Below, one piece after another: positions 38,834 to 49,810 of a stretch of DNA of 64,000 nucleotides. The position numbers were made by a program, and so were the translations under genes. How positions within the stretch are numbered: the first letter of the stretch is position 1; each line of letters begins with the position of its first letter. Source of the stretch: Paenibacillus sp. DMB20. Lineage in GTDB: Bacteria > Bacillota > Bacilli > Paenibacillales > Paenibacillaceae. Under the pieces are notes generated by a model. That model had not been told where the DNA came from. It ran no database searches and saw nothing but the letters and a program-made list of their open reading frames with translations. The stretch is from the NCBI RefSeq assembly GCF_000987955.1, contig NZ_LAZU01000020.1, forward strand, positions 1 through 64,000. Direction: 5' to 3'.

Positions 38834-39796
38834 ATGAAGCAGTACATTGTCCGGAGGCTGCTGCAGATGATCCCGACGCTGATCGGGATTTCCATACTTG
38901 TCTTTGCCATATCCGCTATGGTGCCAGGCGACTATATCACTGCCAAGAACAGTCCGACTATGACGGCCGAGAAAAAAGCCGAGCTTCGGGCTATTTACGG
39001 TTTAGACAAGCCGCCCGTGGAACGGTATTTCACATGGGCTGGGAATATGCTAACAGGTAACATGGGGGATTCTCTCCAGCACAAACAGCCGGTTACGAAA
39101 GTTATAGGCAATTATGTATGGAACTCATTCATCATTGCTTTTTTCAGTTTAATGCTAAGTTGGATCATAGCCGTTTTTGCCGGGGTATTCTCGGCCAAAT
39201 TTCAGTATTCATTCTTTGACAAGATGGTAACGTTAATCGTATTTCTGTGTATGTCTCTACCTTCATTCTTTATCGGTCTCTTGCTCATCAAAGTATTCTC
39301 GCTTGAACTCGGGTGGTTCCCTGTCGGCGGCATGACAACAGCCGGCTCGAATGCAACAGGCTGGTCTCATATGATGGATATTGCCGAACATGCCTTCCTG
39401 CCTACGCTTGTCCTAACCATGCTCAGCACAGGAAGCTTAACCCGTTATTTCCGTACAAGTATGCTTGAGGTTATTCGCCAGGATTACATCAGAACCGCAC
39501 GGGCAAAAGGATTGAAAGAGCGCACGGTTATTTTCAAGCATGCGCTTCGCAATGCGTTATTGCCTGCAATCACCTTGATGGGCTTTGAACTGCCGGCTTT
39601 GTTCGGCGGTGCGATTATTCTGGAAAAAGTGTTTGTATGGCCTGGTATCGGTCAGGTTTATCTAGAATCGATCAGTATGCGCGACTATCCGTTTATGCTA
39701 GGTTTTACGATTTTCCTGGCTGTTCTGACACTGATCGGAAACCTGATTTCCGACGTACTGTATGGAACCGCAGATCCAAGAATCCGTTTAAAGTAG
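38834..39796 (+). CDS. oppB: oligopeptide ABC transporter permease OppB
   Basis: A 320-residue inner-membrane permease with six predicted helices. The N-terminus MKQYIVRRLLQMIPTLIGIS is typical of OppB/DppB. The EAA-like coupling loop (YIRTARAKGLKERTVIFKHALRN) lies around residues 215-240. Forms the channel with OppC. GGGAGG lies upstream. Confidence 0.95.
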   Translation: MKQYIVRRLLQMIPTLIGISILVFAISAMVPGDYITAKNSPTMTAEKKAELRAIYGLDKPPVERYFTWAGNMLTGNMGDSLQHKQPVTKVIGNYVWNSFIIAFFSLMLSWIIAVFAGVFSAKFQYSFFDKMVTLIVFLCMSLPSFFIGLLLIKVFSLELGWFPVGGMTTAGSNATGWSHMMDIAEHAFLPTLVLTMLSTGSLTRYFRTSMLEVIRQDYIRTARAKGLKERTVIFKHALRNALLPAITLMGFELPALFGGAIILEKVFVWPGIGQVYLESISMRDYPFMLGFTIFLAVLTLIGNLISDVLYGTADPRIRLK

Positions 39797-39808
39797 GAGG
39801 AGATTACT

Positions 39809-40732
39809 TTGTCCCTGGAGGCTGCACCTCTTGACACGAAAATCCAAGTCCCCGCAAAGCAGCCGGACTCTCCGTGGAGGGTGGCGATTCGACGTTTTAC
39901 CCGAAACAGGCTGGCGCTGATTGGACTTTTCATATTGATTATCATGATTTTAATTTGTGTTTTCGGGCCGATGTTTTCGCCTTATAATATGTTGGAAACG
40001 AACATTAGGAATAAAAACCTGCCGCCGAGCGCCGAGCATTGGCTTGGTACGGACAAGCTGGGACGGGATGTTTTGCTCCGTCTGATGCTGGCCGGCCGGA
40101 TTTCCCTTACCGTCGGACTGGTAGCGACGGGAATTTCTGTTGCCATCGGAGCCACTTTAGGAGCTTTGGCCGGTTTCTACCGCAAAGGTGTGGATACCGT
40201 CATCATGCGTACGGCGGATATTTTCATGGCCCTGCCATCCCTTCCGATTATGATCATTATGGGCGCGATCCTGTCCGACTTGAAGGTTGACCCTGCGGAC
40301 CGGATTTACTTCCTGATGCTCATTCTCGGTATCCTTGCCTGGAGCGGACTGGCGCGCCTTGTCCGAGGCCAAATCCTGACCCTGCGCGAGCAGGAATTCA
40401 TGCAGGCTACGGAGGCGCTTGGCCTTCGCGACCGACGTAAAATTTTCCGTCACCTGCTGCCGAACACCATTCCGATCATCATCGTATCGGCAACGCTCGG
40501 CGTGGCATCCGCTATCATATCGGAATCCGCTCTAAGCTTCCTTGGCATTGGCGTCGTACCTCCGACACCATCATGGGGGAACATGATTTCCGCTGCCAAC
40601 AACTTGATCGATTTCCGAAAGAGACCTTGGCTTTGGATTCCGCCGGGCATGTGTATCCTGATCACGGTCGTTGCGATCAACCTGATCGGTGACGGACTCC
40701 GCGACGCTCTGGATCCAAAAATGAAGAAGTAG
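39809..40732 (+). CDS. oppC: oligopeptide ABC transporter permease OppC
   Basis: A 307-residue permease. A cytoplasmic N-terminus precedes TM1 ([20 protein letters not shown]), and [15 protein letters not shown] is the classical OppC/DppC motif. The EAA loop reads [23 protein letters not shown]. The start is TTG after TAGGAGGAG. It follows oppB by 12 nt. Confidence 0.95.
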   Translation: MSLEAAPLDTKIQVPAKQPDSPWRVAIRRFTRNRLALIGLFILIIMILICVFGPMFSPYNMLETNIRNKNLPPSAEHWLGTDKLGRDVLLRLMLAGRISLTVGLVATGISVAIGATLGALAGFYRKGVDTVIMRTADIFMALPSLPIMIIMGAILSDLKVDPADRIYFLMLILGILAWSGLARLVRGQILTLREQEFMQATEALGLRDRRKIFRHLLPNTIPIIIVSATLGVASAIISESALSFLGIGVVPPTPSWGNMISAANNLIDFRKRPWLWIPPGMCILITVVAINLIGDGLRDALDPKMKK

Positions 40733-40742
40733 GAGATGCGAC

Positions 40743-41719
40743 ATGGCAAAAGATTTAGTTGAATTCCGAAATTTAAAAACGCATTTTCATACATCTGCAG
40801 GCATCATTAAAGCCGTTGATGATGTCAGCTTTAAGATACGAGAAGGCGAGACGGTATGCGTGGTCGGTGAATCCGGCTGCGGCAAGAGTGTAACGGCCAT
40901 GTCACTCATGCGGTTGATCGATACGCCTCCTACGGGGGGAGAAATCCTGTTTGAAGGCAATGACCTGTTGAAATTGGACAAACGGGATATGAGCCGGATC
41001 CGCGGTAATGATATCGCGATGATCTTTCAGGAGCCGATGACCTCACTAAACCCGGTATTAACGATCGGCGAGCAAATTATCGAGCCGATTATGCTTCACC
41101 AGCTTGTAAATAAAAAGGAAGCGCGCAATCGGGCGATTGAGCTTATTAACTTGGTCGGCATTCCACGTGCGGAGAAGATTTACGAGTCCTATCCCCACGA
41201 GCTCAGTGGCGGCATGCGTCAGCGGATCATGATCGCTATCGCGCTGAGCTGCAATCCGAAGCTGTTGATTGCGGATGAGCCGACAACGGCGCTGGACGTT
41301 ACCATTCAAGCCAGATTCTCGACCTGATGCGCGGCATTAAAGAGAAATTCAACACCTCCATCATGCTGATTACGCACGATCTGGGCGTCGTTGCGGAAAT
41401 GGCGGATTATGTTGTCGTTATGTATGCCGGCAAAGTGATCGAGCAAGCGCCGGTCATCGAACTGTTCCAAAATCCGAAGCATCCTTACACCAAAGGTTTG
41501 CTAAAGGCGAAGCCGGTCATCAACCAGAGAAAGGAACGCCTGTATTCCATTCCGGGTCAGGTTCCGAACCCGATCGAGCTTGGAGACAACTGTCACTTCC
41601 ACGACAGATGCGAGTTTTGCATGAATATTTGCGTTGAAAAAGAGCCTCCGCTCGGTACGGATCCGAACGGGCATAAAGTAGCCTGCTGGCTGTATGAAGA
41701 GGAGGGGAAAGCACAATGA
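40743..41719 (+). pseudogene. oppD: oligopeptide ABC transporter ATPase OppD, frameshifted as sequenced
   Basis: The ATPase has Walker [13 protein letters not shown], signature [15 protein letters not shown] and Walker [13 protein letters not shown]. After DVTIQA the frame ends in RFST and a stop at 41327. The remainder ([26 protein letters not shown]...) continues in another frame to 41719 and includes the switch histidine and the oligopeptide-transporter C-terminal cysteine cluster. Restoring one C in GCCAGATT (expected GCCCAGATT) near 41311 yields a normal 325-residue OppD. The gene overlaps oppF by 4 nt. Confidence 0.93.
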
Positions 41720-42681
41720 GCCAAGCTCTGATAGAAGTGGATCATCTTAAAAAGTACTTTCCCATCACAGGGGGTATCTTTCAGCGCACAGTCGGCAACG
41801 TAAAGGCTGTTGACGATGTCAGCTTCACCATCAACAAAGGCGAATCTTTTGGCCTTGTAGGCGAATCGGGCTGCGGTAAAAGCACGATCGGCCGGACGCT
41901 GCTCCGCTTGCTTGAGAAAACGGAAGGAAAAGTTATCTTTAACGGTCAGGATATCCATCAGCTGCCCAAGGAAAAAATGCGTGCGCTGCGACCTAGAATG
42001 CAGATCGTCTTCCAGGATCCGTTCAGCTCGCTGAATCCGAGGATCAAAGTCGGCGATGCAATCGGCGAAGCTCTCTTGGATCACGGAATGATCAGTCGGA
42101 AAGAACTGAAACAGCGCGTCATTGAGACATTGGAAATTTGCGGGCTTTCCGGATACCACTATGATCGATATCCGCATGAGTTCTCGGGCGGTCAGCGCCA
42201 GCGGATCGGCATTGCCCGCGCCCTGATCATGAATCCGGAATTTATCGTAGCCGATGAGCCGGTATCCGCGCTTGACGTATCGATTCAAGCCCAGATCATC
42301 AACTTGCTCAGCGACCTGCAAAAGGAAAAACAGCTGACGTACCTGTTTATTTCTCACGATCTCAGCGTGGTTGAGCATCTCTGCGACCGCATCGGGGTTA
42401 TGTATCTGGGATCGATGGTGGAAATGGCGAGCAAGGAAGAATTGTTCCGCAATCCGCTTCATCCTTACACCAAAGCGCTTCTGTCCGCGATTCCGGTTCC
42501 GGATCCGACGCTGAAGCGGGAGAGAATCGTTTTGAAAGGCGATATTCCTAGCCCGGCGAATCCTCCATCAGGCTGCAAATTCCATACCCGGTGTCCGCTT
42601 GCGTCCGATATATGCAAGCAGCAGGCGCCGGAATACCGCAATATGGGCGATAACCATTTTGTCGCCTGCCATTTTGCTTAA
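41716..42681 (+). CDS. oppF: oligopeptide ABC transporter ATPase OppF
   Basis: A 321-residue ATPase, intact: Walker [15 protein letters not shown] at about 53-66, signature [15 protein letters not shown], Walker [13 protein letters not shown] and H-loop SHDLSVV. The C-terminal [14 protein letters not shown] cluster is the oligo_HPY extension. It powers peptide import with OppD. A terminator follows. Confidence 0.96.
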   Translation: MSQALIEVDHLKKYFPITGGIFQRTVGNVKAVDDVSFTINKGESFGLVGESGCGKSTIGRTLLRLLEKTEGKVIFNGQDIHQLPKEKMRALRPRMQIVFQDPFSSLNPRIKVGDAIGEALLDHGMISRKELKQRVIETLEICGLSGYHYDRYPHEFSGGQRQRIGIARALIMNPEFIVADEPVSALDVSIQAQIINLLSDLQKEKQLTYLFISHDLSVVEHLCDRIGVMYLGSMVEMASKEELFRNPLHPYTKALLSAIPVPDPTLKRERIVLKGDIPSPANPPSGCKFHTRCPLASDICKQQAPEYRNMGDNHFVACHFA

Positions 42682-42711
42682 TCTTGGAATGATGCCTTTA
42701 TCATGATTCAT

Positions 42712-42743
42712 AAACAGCGCCAGGGAAACCTGAGCGCTGTTTT
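42712..42743 (+). terminator. opp operon terminator
   Basis: Stem AAACAGCGC / GCGCTGTTT extended by an inner CAGG / CCTG pair around GAAA, then TTTTAG. Confidence 0.85.
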
Positions 42744-42987
42744 AGCGTACGCCAGGCATGGCGTCATCTGTACGGTGAAAGTCTATCGGGCTCGCAAGTA
42801 CGGGTGGAAAGATGACGTTTCTTAGGTGGGGAGACCTGTGGGAAGATATAGTCGTTTTACTGCCGGGATACGATGCGCCAATTTTTCATAAGCCCAATGT
42901 TTATTCATCTAAAAAAATAATTATTTTTTTGAAAAAATGCAGACCAAAAGGGCCTTTAAACCGTCTAATAGTATGGAGGGCTTTCAT

Positions 42988-43947
42988 ATGAAAAAACGGT
43001 GGTTATGGTTTGTTATAGTTATCCTTATAATGATCCCTGTAGGGCTTGTTTTTTCAGCGAATACAGAACGAATCGGCATCAAACCGAATGTAGAAGCCAA
43101 GGCGGTTGTCTTGATGGACCTGAATACGGGACGCATCTTATTCAGCCGCAACGGCGATACTCCTTTGCCTCCCGCAAGCATGTCCAAATTGATGACCGAG
43201 CTTATCATACTGGATGAGATCAGATCAGGGGCCCATACATGGGACGAGAAGGTGACCGTGAGCCGCTATGCGAGCGGCGTCGGCGGGGAAGGCCTATCCC
43301 TGAACGAAGGAGACATATTGACCGTCGGCGAGCTGTTTCAAAGCATGGCGGTTTATTCGGCCAACGATGCGGCTGTAGCTTTGGCGGAGCATTTTGCCGG
43401 CTCCGAGGCTAAATTTGTGAAGATCATGAACCGGAAGGCAGAGGATCTCGGGCTGTCCACCCGGACGAATTTTATGAATGCAACAGGCATGGAGATGGGA
43501 AGCCGCTCTTCGAGTGAACCGCGCGATCCCGCGAAAGAGACCCGCATGACGGCGCACGATACGGCAAAGCTTGCAGCGCACCTCATTCATCAACATCCTG
43601 AAATTCTTAATACATCGAGCAAGACGCAAATGAAGCTGACGGGACGCGAGTTGTATTTAAGCAACACAAACTGGATGCTTCCCTCCCTAGCCGGTCCTTA
43701 TTCATATGAAGGCACGGACGGATTGAAAACGGGCTATACCGAAAAAGCCGGATATTGCTTTACGGGCACGGCCGAAAAGGGAGGAAGCCGTCTGATTGCC
43801 GTGGTCCTCGGCACCAAAAGCAAGGAAGCGCGGTTTGAAGAAACACGAAAGCTGTTTGACTATGGCTTTTCCAAAACTCTTACCCTGAAAGAGCGGCTGA
43901 ATGATTGGTTCCAGGTTATGGGGCCCAGAGCGGCTCTTTTTCATTAA
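42988..43947 (+). CDS. D-alanyl-D-alanine carboxypeptidase (peptidase S11, DacF-like)
   Basis: A 319-residue penicillin-binding carboxypeptidase that trims the terminal D-Ala of peptidoglycan stem peptides. An N-terminal signal anchor is at about residues 5-23. The active-site motifs are SMSK (Ser64, Lys67), SAN (about 126-128) and KTG (about 255). It lacks the long C-terminal beta domain of PBP5-type enzymes, ending about 60 residues after KTG. ATG 42988 follows GGAGG by 8 nt. It stands alone between opp and the LCP gene. Confidence 0.93.
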   Translation: MKKRWLWFVIVILIMIPVGLVFSANTERIGIKPNVEAKAVVLMDLNTGRILFSRNGDTPLPPASMSKLMTELIILDEIRSGAHTWDEKVTVSRYASGVGGEGLSLNEGDILTVGELFQSMAVYSANDAAVALAEHFAGSEAKFVKIMNRKAEDLGLSTRTNFMNATGMEMGSRSSSEPRDPAKETRMTAHDTAKLAAHLIHQHPEILNTSSKTQMKLTGRELYLSNTNWMLPSLAGPYSYEGTDGLKTGYTEKAGYCFTGTAEKGGSRLIAVVLGTKSKEARFEETRKLFDYGFSKTLTLKERLNDWFQVMGPRAALFH

Positions 43948-44219
43948 TATACCGAGAAGAATTCTTTGAACAAAAATGGTAGAATTATGGAACTGCTGCC
44001 TTACACTTCACAGAAAGTACCGATGTGGTTTACAATAGAGCATGTGCTGCTCAAGCCTGTACCCTAAAAAACAGGTCTTAGGTCGTGCGTCAGAAGAACG
44101 CATAACCGTTTAATAGGAAGGGAGGCGAGCCAAAGAGAGCAGTTGCTTCCGGTATCCTTGGTTTAATTCACTCCATCATTTTATTTAATATATTTTATAA
44201 AAAAGAAGGAATCTAACTC

Positions 44220-45203
44220 ATGAAAAGGAAAGTAATATATATCACGCTTGCGGCAGTTGTGCTCGTTGGCGGTTTGGGCTATCTGTTCCGCACGCAATTG
44301 GCCATACTGGCGTTTGATCTGTTTATGGCGGATAAAGTGGAAAGCTCGCTGCAAAAATCGTACAAACCGCTGAAGAGCGAGCAGGCCCCCGAGCCTGTGG
44401 TGCTCCAAAGCGAACCTTTTAATGTCATGCTGCTGGGCAGCGACCAGCGGAAGGATGAGCCTGCCCGTTCGGATACGATGATTTTGGCGGTCGTTCGCCC
44501 AAAGGAATCCAACGTGTTGTTGGTTTCCATTCCCCGCGATACCTATGTCGATATCGTTGGCAAGGGAAAGAAGGACAAAATAACGCATGCTTATGCTTTC
44601 GGCGGCCATCAGATGGCCAAGGACACCATGGAAGCTTTCCTGGATGAAAAAATCGAATATTACGCATCGGTCAATTTCCAGGGGTTAAAGGATGTTGTTG
44701 ATGCCATGGGCGGCGTGGAGCTGCCAATCGGCAAGGATATCGTGAACAAAGGGAAAGACCACGAGAAGTTTACCGTTAAAGCCAATCAGCCGATTTATAT
44801 GGGTGAAGACGCCCTGAATTACGTGCGCTACCGGGAAGACAGCGATTTTAACCGCACCAAGCGCCAGCAGGTTTTCCTGGATGCGGCAGCCAAACGGCTG
44901 ATGCAAATCGACCAAATCGGAAAAGTGCCGGAACTGATCGAAATTATGGGCGACAATTTCCAAACGGACATGCAGCCCAAATTTATCATCGACCTCGCCA
45001 AACAGCTCCTGTCCGGCGGAAAACCGGAGATCGCAAGCTTTACGATTATGGGCGAAGGCATGCGGATCAATGGCATTTATTATAATCAGGCTAACGAACA
45101 AGACGTTCGGCAGGCGCGAGAGATGATTGACAATTGGATGAACCCCGATACACCAGAAGCTCAGCTGATGAAACCGGAAAAATCCGAGGAGTCGGTCAAG
45201 TAA
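44220..45203 (+). CDS. LytR-CpsA-Psr (LCP) family protein
   Basis: A 327-residue membrane-anchored protein: N-terminal TM at about 5-25, then the LCP domain with GSDQRKDEPARSDTMIL, the pyrophosphate-binding VSIPRDTYVDI and the YVRYREDSDFNRTKRQQ block. LCP enzymes attach teichoic acids or other glycopolymers to peptidoglycan. It is a single gene with its own terminator. Confidence 0.94.
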   Translation: MKRKVIYITLAAVVLVGGLGYLFRTQLAILAFDLFMADKVESSLQKSYKPLKSEQAPEPVVLQSEPFNVMLLGSDQRKDEPARSDTMILAVVRPKESNVLLVSIPRDTYVDIVGKGKKDKITHAYAFGGHQMAKDTMEAFLDEKIEYYASVNFQGLKDVVDAMGGVELPIGKDIVNKGKDHEKFTVKANQPIYMGEDALNYVRYREDSDFNRTKRQQVFLDAAAKRLMQIDQIGKVPELIEIMGDNFQTDMQPKFIIDLAKQLLSGGKPEIASFTIMGEGMRINGIYYNQANEQDVRQAREMIDNWMNPDTPEAQLMKPEKSEESVK

Positions 45204-45270
45204 GGAAGCAAGACGCAGAGATAAACAGACTCCGGCATTCCGGATCGATATAGCGTGTAATCCTATTTCA

Positions 45271-45305
45271 ATCAGCAGTCCGGATTGCCTGGCTGCTGAT
45301 TTTCT
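45271..45305 (+). terminator. terminator after the LCP gene
   Basis: Stem ATCAGCAG / CTGCTGAT with an inner CCGG/CCTGG pair, then TTTTC. Confidence 0.75.
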
Positions 45306-45472
45306 GTCCTTCTTGGAACCGTATCCGCCGAATTACGCAAGAAAAAATAAAGCGCTTGCAATTAACGCTCAATATGTACGAGGCATATAGCATAGCTATC
45401 TAATGGCACCCTTTATCCTTGTCGCATTACTGACTTGTCACACGCTAAGGCTCATAAGGAGGATTCGAAATT

Positions 45473-45910
45473 ATGAATATCGCGTTTTTTTTGCTGCCTA
45501 AACAGGAAGTCATCTGCTTGACGTTAGACTCCACGCTTCGGCAGACGCTGGAGCGAATGGAATATCACCGCTACACGGCTGTGCCCATCTTGGATAAGGA
45601 CGGCCAGTATGCGGGAACCGTGACAGAGGGCGACCTTCTGTGGCACATGAAAAACTCGGATGGAAAAATTACATTTGAGAATGCATCCAAATTTTTGCTG
45701 AAAGACGTTCCGCTTTGCATGAAAATCAAGCCGGTGTCGATCGAAGCGAATATGGAAGATCTGATTAATCTGGCCAAGGTTCAGAACTTCGTGCCGGTAG
45801 TTGACGATATGAACCGGTTCATCGGCATTGTGAGGCGGAGCCAGATCATTGAATACTGCGAAAAATTTGTATCGAGAGAGGAAACGATGGAATCCCACGG
45901 GGCATCCTGA
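45473..45910 (+). CDS. CBS domain protein (CbpB/YkuL-like)
   Basis: A 145-residue protein built of two CBS motifs (about residues 15-60, TAVPILDKDGQYAGTVTEGDL, and 75-130, FVPVVDDMNRFIGIVRRSQI). Stand-alone CBS pairs bind adenine nucleotides; the Bacillus relative binds c-di-AMP. It lies 1.5 kb before gdpP, a c-di-AMP hydrolase, which makes a c-di-AMP link plausible but unproven. GGAGG precedes the ATG. Confidence 0.85.
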   Translation: MNIAFFLLPKQEVICLTLDSTLRQTLERMEYHRYTAVPILDKDGQYAGTVTEGDLLWHMKNSDGKITFENASKFLLKDVPLCMKIKPVSIEANMEDLINLAKVQNFVPVVDDMNRFIGIVRRSQIIEYCEKFVSREETMESHGAS

Positions 45911-46129
45911 CAGTGGCGGCAATCACATAAACCGGCAGCCCTGATCAGCATGCAGCAGGAATACGTTTCAAAGGCATAATCAACACGCATTTTTACATAG
46001 GCCTGCCGTCATTGTTTTATGGTGATGCGGGCCTGTGCTGTAGATAAAGAGGCCTCCATGGGGCTTTGTGTGGGCATCGGTCTTTTGTGCTATAATGGAG
46101 AATAAAGCTTTTTCAGGGAGAGATGGGAC

Positions 46130-46441
46130 TTGCCAAACATGCCGAAGGATTTGGATGTGGCTAAACGTGCCAAAGTAATTGAGTGGCTCAAGACCGAATT
46201 GGTCGATAATGTATCCCGATTGTTTAAAGCGCTATGGGAAGGAAGCACGACGAAGGTGGGCGATAGTCTGGCCAGCCTGATGATGAGTTCCTACATACTT
46301 GGCCGCAGACTCGGAATGTCCTATCGCGATTTGGATGATCTCTTGATTGAAAAATTGAAAAAGCATAAGCAGGAAGGGCATCAGTTAGAGGATTGGTATC
46401 AGGATATTTCCACGCTTGAAGAACATTTGCGTAAGAGGTGA
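46130..46441 (+). CDS. MazG-like family protein
   Basis: A 103-residue helical protein (MPKDLDVAKRAKVIEWLKTELVDNVSRLFKALWEGS...) resembling the small MazG-like family next to yybS in Bacillales. The acidic metal-binding E-x-x-E motif of active MazG pyrophosphohydrolases is not obvious, so activity is uncertain. The start is TTG 46130 or ATG 46139. A TATAAT at 46091 may be its promoter. Confidence 0.8.
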   Translation: MPNMPKDLDVAKRAKVIEWLKTELVDNVSRLFKALWEGSTTKVGDSLASLMMSSYILGRRLGMSYRDLDDLLIEKLKKHKQEGHQLEDWYQDISTLEEHLRKR

Positions 46442-46447
46442 ACATAT

Positions 46448-47365
46448 TTGAAACAGCGTTGGACTACGGCGGCATGGAGTGTGATTTATCTGCTTCTGCT
46501 GCTCTCGCTACTCACACCATTTTCGATTGTAACCGCCTTTCTTCTCGTATTGCCGGTTGCAATCCTGTTCGCGGCACTTAATGTAAAATCCTTCATATTC
46601 CATGTAGCGCCTGTCTGGCTGGCGGTGGCTTTGATTCACCCGGTCTACGTCCTGATGGCCGCTTATTTCCTTATTCCCGGTCTGATGATGGGGTATGGAT
46701 ACCGTAAACGGGCACCCGCCATGCGCGTGCTGAAATTCGGGATGGCTACGATGCTGATTGAGCTGCTGCTTCTACTAATGATCGGAACTGCCTTTTTCCA
46801 GTTGAATCTGGGCCAATACGTGGATGAAATTGTGCAAGTGACGACAGCCCCTCTGAAAGAGATGGGGGTAAACGGCGGTTTGGCCGGGAAAATGACCTGG
46901 ACTCAGGAACAGACGGACGTTTTGAGCGCAATGACGATGAGAATGGTTCCTTTCGCCATGATTATCAGCGCATTTTTGATGACGGTGATCACCCATGCAT
47001 TGGCCCGTCCTATATTAAACAGTATGGGTTTCTCGGTGCCTGCCATGAAGAAGGCCCGCGAGTGGAAGCTGCCGCGTTCTTTGATCTGGTATTACCTGAT
47101 CATTGTCATTCTGGATTTCGCAAGCCGGGGAACGGACAACGGATTCCTTCAAATGATCGTGGCCAATGCGACGCCGCTTTTGCAGATTTGCTTTATGATC
47201 CAGGCGCTCGGGTTTTTCTTTTATCTCACGCATCTGCGCAAATGGCATCCGATCGTTCCGTTTCTCGTAGCCGTTCCGATCGTGCTGTTCCCGCCGATGA
47301 TCATTATCGGGATTATGGATCTGGCGTTCCCGCTTCGGCAGGCTTTTGATAAAAACAATAGATAG
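46448..47365 (+). CDS. YybS family membrane protein (DUF2232)
   Basis: A 305-residue integral membrane protein with about eight hydrophobic segments and the DUF2232 pattern. It lies directly upstream of gdpP-rplI-dnaC as in B. subtilis (yybS-yybT). Function unknown; an ECF S-component-like fold has been suggested for the family. The start is TTG 46448 with GAGGTG upstream. Confidence 0.88.
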   Translation: MKQRWTTAAWSVIYLLLLLSLLTPFSIVTAFLLVLPVAILFAALNVKSFIFHVAPVWLAVALIHPVYVLMAAYFLIPGLMMGYGYRKRAPAMRVLKFGMATMLIELLLLLMIGTAFFQLNLGQYVDEIVQVTTAPLKEMGVNGGLAGKMTWTQEQTDVLSAMTMRMVPFAMIISAFLMTVITHALARPILNSMGFSVPAMKKAREWKLPRSLIWYYLIIVILDFASRGTDNGFLQMIVANATPLLQICFMIQALGFFFYLTHLRKWHPIVPFLVAVPIVLFPPMIIIGIMDLAFPLRQAFDKNNR

Positions 47366-47376
47366 GGAGATAAGTC

Positions 47377-49368
47377 ATGCCTAAATTTCTGCAGAAACGC
47401 TGGCACGGCTATCATACCGTCTGGGCGTTCGCGCTGGTGCTGCTGCTTGTTATATTTGTGTCTTTATATAACACTTGGCTCGGATTGGTGGGTCTGCTGC
47501 TTGCGCTCCTGAGCGGATACGCCATGCTGAAAGCGGAGATGAAATTCCGCAGCGATCTGGTGGAATACATCGGCGATCTATCTTTCCGGATCCGAAGAGT
47601 CGAGGGCGAGGCGGTTAGCGTTCTCCCATTCGGCATTGTGCTGTACAGCGAGGATAAAACGGTGGAATGGCATAACCAGTTCGTGGTGAATATGTTCCCG
47701 CATCAAACGCTGGTGGGCATGTCCCTGAACGAGCTGTTTCCCCAGCTGACGGATGCCCTGCGCGACAAAAAGGAATCCAAGGAAGGTTATCCGAAGGAGT
47801 TGCGGCTGGAGCTCAGCCATGATCAAAAGTATTACGGTGCTACCGTGATCCCCGAAGAGCGGCTTATTTATCTGGATGAAATAACGGAGCTGGCCGTTCT
47901 CCGTCAGCGTTATGAAGAGGAACGGCTGGCGCTTGGCATCATGCTGATGGACAACGTGGACGAAGCCGCCCAGGGGATGGACGATCAACAGCGGACGGCG
48001 CTTCTTGCCAAGGTCAGCAGTGAATTGACGGATTGGGCCCGGGAGTTCAACGTATATTTGCGGAGGCTTTCTTCGGAGCGGTTCTTGATGATGCTGAACA
48101 AAAGATCCCTGGACGCGCTGGAGAACAGCCGGTTCGTTATTCTGGACGAGGTTCGCGAGATGACTGCCGATCTAAAGGTGCCGCTGACTTTAAGCGTGGG
48201 TCTGGCATTCGGAACGGAAGATGTAACGGAGCTTGGCCAGCTGGCGCAATCCAGCTTGGATATGGCGCTTGGACGGGGGGGCGACCAAGCGGCCGTGAAG
48301 GCCGGGCAGCGGCTTTCCTTCTACGGCGGGAAATCCAATGCCGTCGAGAAGCGGACGCGGGTCCGTGCCCGCGTCATCTCCCATGCGCTGCGCGATCTGA
48401 TGCAGGAAAGCGACCGCGTACTGATTATGGGCCACAAGATGCCGGACATGGACGTCATCGGTGCCTCGATCGGCGTGCTGAAGGCTGCGCAGTTGTACAA
48501 AGTGGAAGCCCATATCGTGCTTGAAGGCTTAAATCCGTCCGTGCAGCGCATTATGGACGAAGTACGCAAGGACGAGAGTTTGGCCAGCCGGTTTATATCG
48601 ACGGAACAAGCCCTTCAGATGCTGACCGGGCATACCCTCCTTGTCGTCGTGGATACGCACAAAGCGTCCATGACGATGGAGCCGAGGCTCGTGAAACAGG
48701 CGGGCCGGGTTGTCGTGATCGATCACCACCGGCGCGGCGAGGAATTCATCAACGATGCCGTACTTGTGTATCTGGAGCCGTATGCTTCCTCCGCGTGCGA
48801 GCTGGTGACCGAGGTGCTCCAGTACATTCACGACCGGGTGTCTTTGTCGCCGCTTGAGGCGACGGCGCTTCTGGCGGGTATCACGGTGGATACGAAGCAT
48901 TTTGCGCTCCATACCGGTTCCCGGACATTTGAGGCGGCCGGCTTCTTGAGACGCCACGGAGCGGATACGGTGATGATACAGCGGGTGTTAAAAGAAGACC
49001 TGACAGAATTTATCGCTAAGGCAGAGATCATAAAACATGCTAGAATGGTATATGGGCATATCGCGCTGGCGGTGACGCATCCGGGGCAGCAAATTCCCCA
49101 ACTGCTTATTGCGCAGGCGGCGGATATGCTGCTGAATATGACGGACGTCCAGGCTTCCTTTGTCATCAGCGAGCGGACGGACGGGCAAATCGGCATCAGC
49201 GCAAGGTCGATGGGCCGGATGAACGTGCAGGTGGTCATGGAAAGGCTTGGAGGCGGCGGTCACTTGACCAATGCGGCCGTGCAGCTCGAAATGACGCTGG
49301 AAGAGGCGGAAGCCGCATTGCTGGAAGTGCTGGAAGACATTGAAGCGAAAGAGGGGTTATTCGAATGA
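47377..49368 (+). CDS. gdpP: cyclic-di-AMP phosphodiesterase GdpP
   Basis: A 663-residue membrane enzyme that hydrolyses c-di-AMP. Two N-terminal TM helices (about 12-50), a PAS domain (about 75-150), a degenerate GGDEF domain (about 170-305), then DHH (VIDHHRRG, Asp449-His-His) and DHHA1 ([13 protein letters not shown], near 625). The degenerate GGDEF core reads [14 protein letters not shown], without a GGDEF motif. It overlaps rplI by 4 nt. Confidence 0.97.
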   Translation: MPKFLQKRWHGYHTVWAFALVLLLVIFVSLYNTWLGLVGLLLALLSGYAMLKAEMKFRSDLVEYIGDLSFRIRRVEGEAVSVLPFGIVLYSEDKTVEWHNQFVVNMFPHQTLVGMSLNELFPQLTDALRDKKESKEGYPKELRLELSHDQKYYGATVIPEERLIYLDEITELAVLRQRYEEERLALGIMLMDNVDEAAQGMDDQQRTALLAKVSSELTDWAREFNVYLRRLSSERFLMMLNKRSLDALENSRFVILDEVREMTADLKVPLTLSVGLAFGTEDVTELGQLAQSSLDMALGRGGDQAAVKAGQRLSFYGGKSNAVEKRTRVRARVISHALRDLMQESDRVLIMGHKMPDMDVIGASIGVLKAAQLYKVEAHIVLEGLNPSVQRIMDEVRKDESLASRFISTEQALQMLTGHTLLVVVDTHKASMTMEPRLVKQAGRVVVIDHHRRGEEFINDAVLVYLEPYASSACELVTEVLQYIHDRVSLSPLEATALLAGITVDTKHFALHTGSRTFEAAGFLRRHGADTVMIQRVLKEDLTEFIAKAEIIKHARMVYGHIALAVTHPGQQIPQLLIAQAADMLLNMTDVQASFVISERTDGQIGISARSMGRMNVQVVMERLGGGGHLTNAAVQLEMTLEEAEAALLEVLEDIEAKEGLFE

Positions 49369-49808
49369 AAGTCATTTTTATTAAAGATATGAAGGGTCAA
49401 GGCAAGAAAGGCGAAGTGAAAGAGGTATCGGAAGGTTACGCTACAAATTTCCTGTTCCCGCGCGGGGTAGCGCGTCCGGCGACGGAAGGCAACATGAAAA
49501 CGCTGGAACAGCAAAACGCATCGGAACAGAAACGCAAGCAGCAGGAGAAGGAAGATGCCGTCGCGCTAGGTAAACAGCTCGAAGAAATGACGGTTACGCT
49601 GAAAGCGAAGTCCGGCGAGGGCGGCCGTCTGTTCGGCGCCATCACGAGCAAGCAAATTGCCGAAGCGCTGGCCGCTCAAAAAATCAAAATCGACAAACGC
49701 AAAATTGAACTGAGCGAGCCGATCCGCCACCTGGGCGTAACCCAGGTGCCTGTAAAGCTTCACCCTGACGTCAAGGCGACGCTCAAGGTTCAAATCACGG
49801 AGGAATAA
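49365..49808 (+). CDS. rplI: 50S ribosomal protein L9
   Basis: A 147-residue L9 with the conserved N-terminal domain ([29 protein letters not shown]), the long connecting helix and the C-terminal rRNA-binding domain ([14 protein letters not shown]). It starts inside the gdpP stop (ATGA). Confidence 0.97.
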   Translation: MKVIFIKDMKGQGKKGEVKEVSEGYATNFLFPRGVARPATEGNMKTLEQQNASEQKRKQQEKEDAVALGKQLEEMTVTLKAKSGEGGRLFGAITSKQIAEALAAQKIKIDKRKIELSEPIRHLGVTQVPVKLHPDVKATLKVQITEE

Positions 49809-49810
49809 GA

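Noticed and set aside
42750..42960. Possible riboswitch between oppF and the carboxypeptidase gene
   Set aside because: Some GC-rich stretches are present, but no known aptamer core or convincing hairpin plus T-run could be found.
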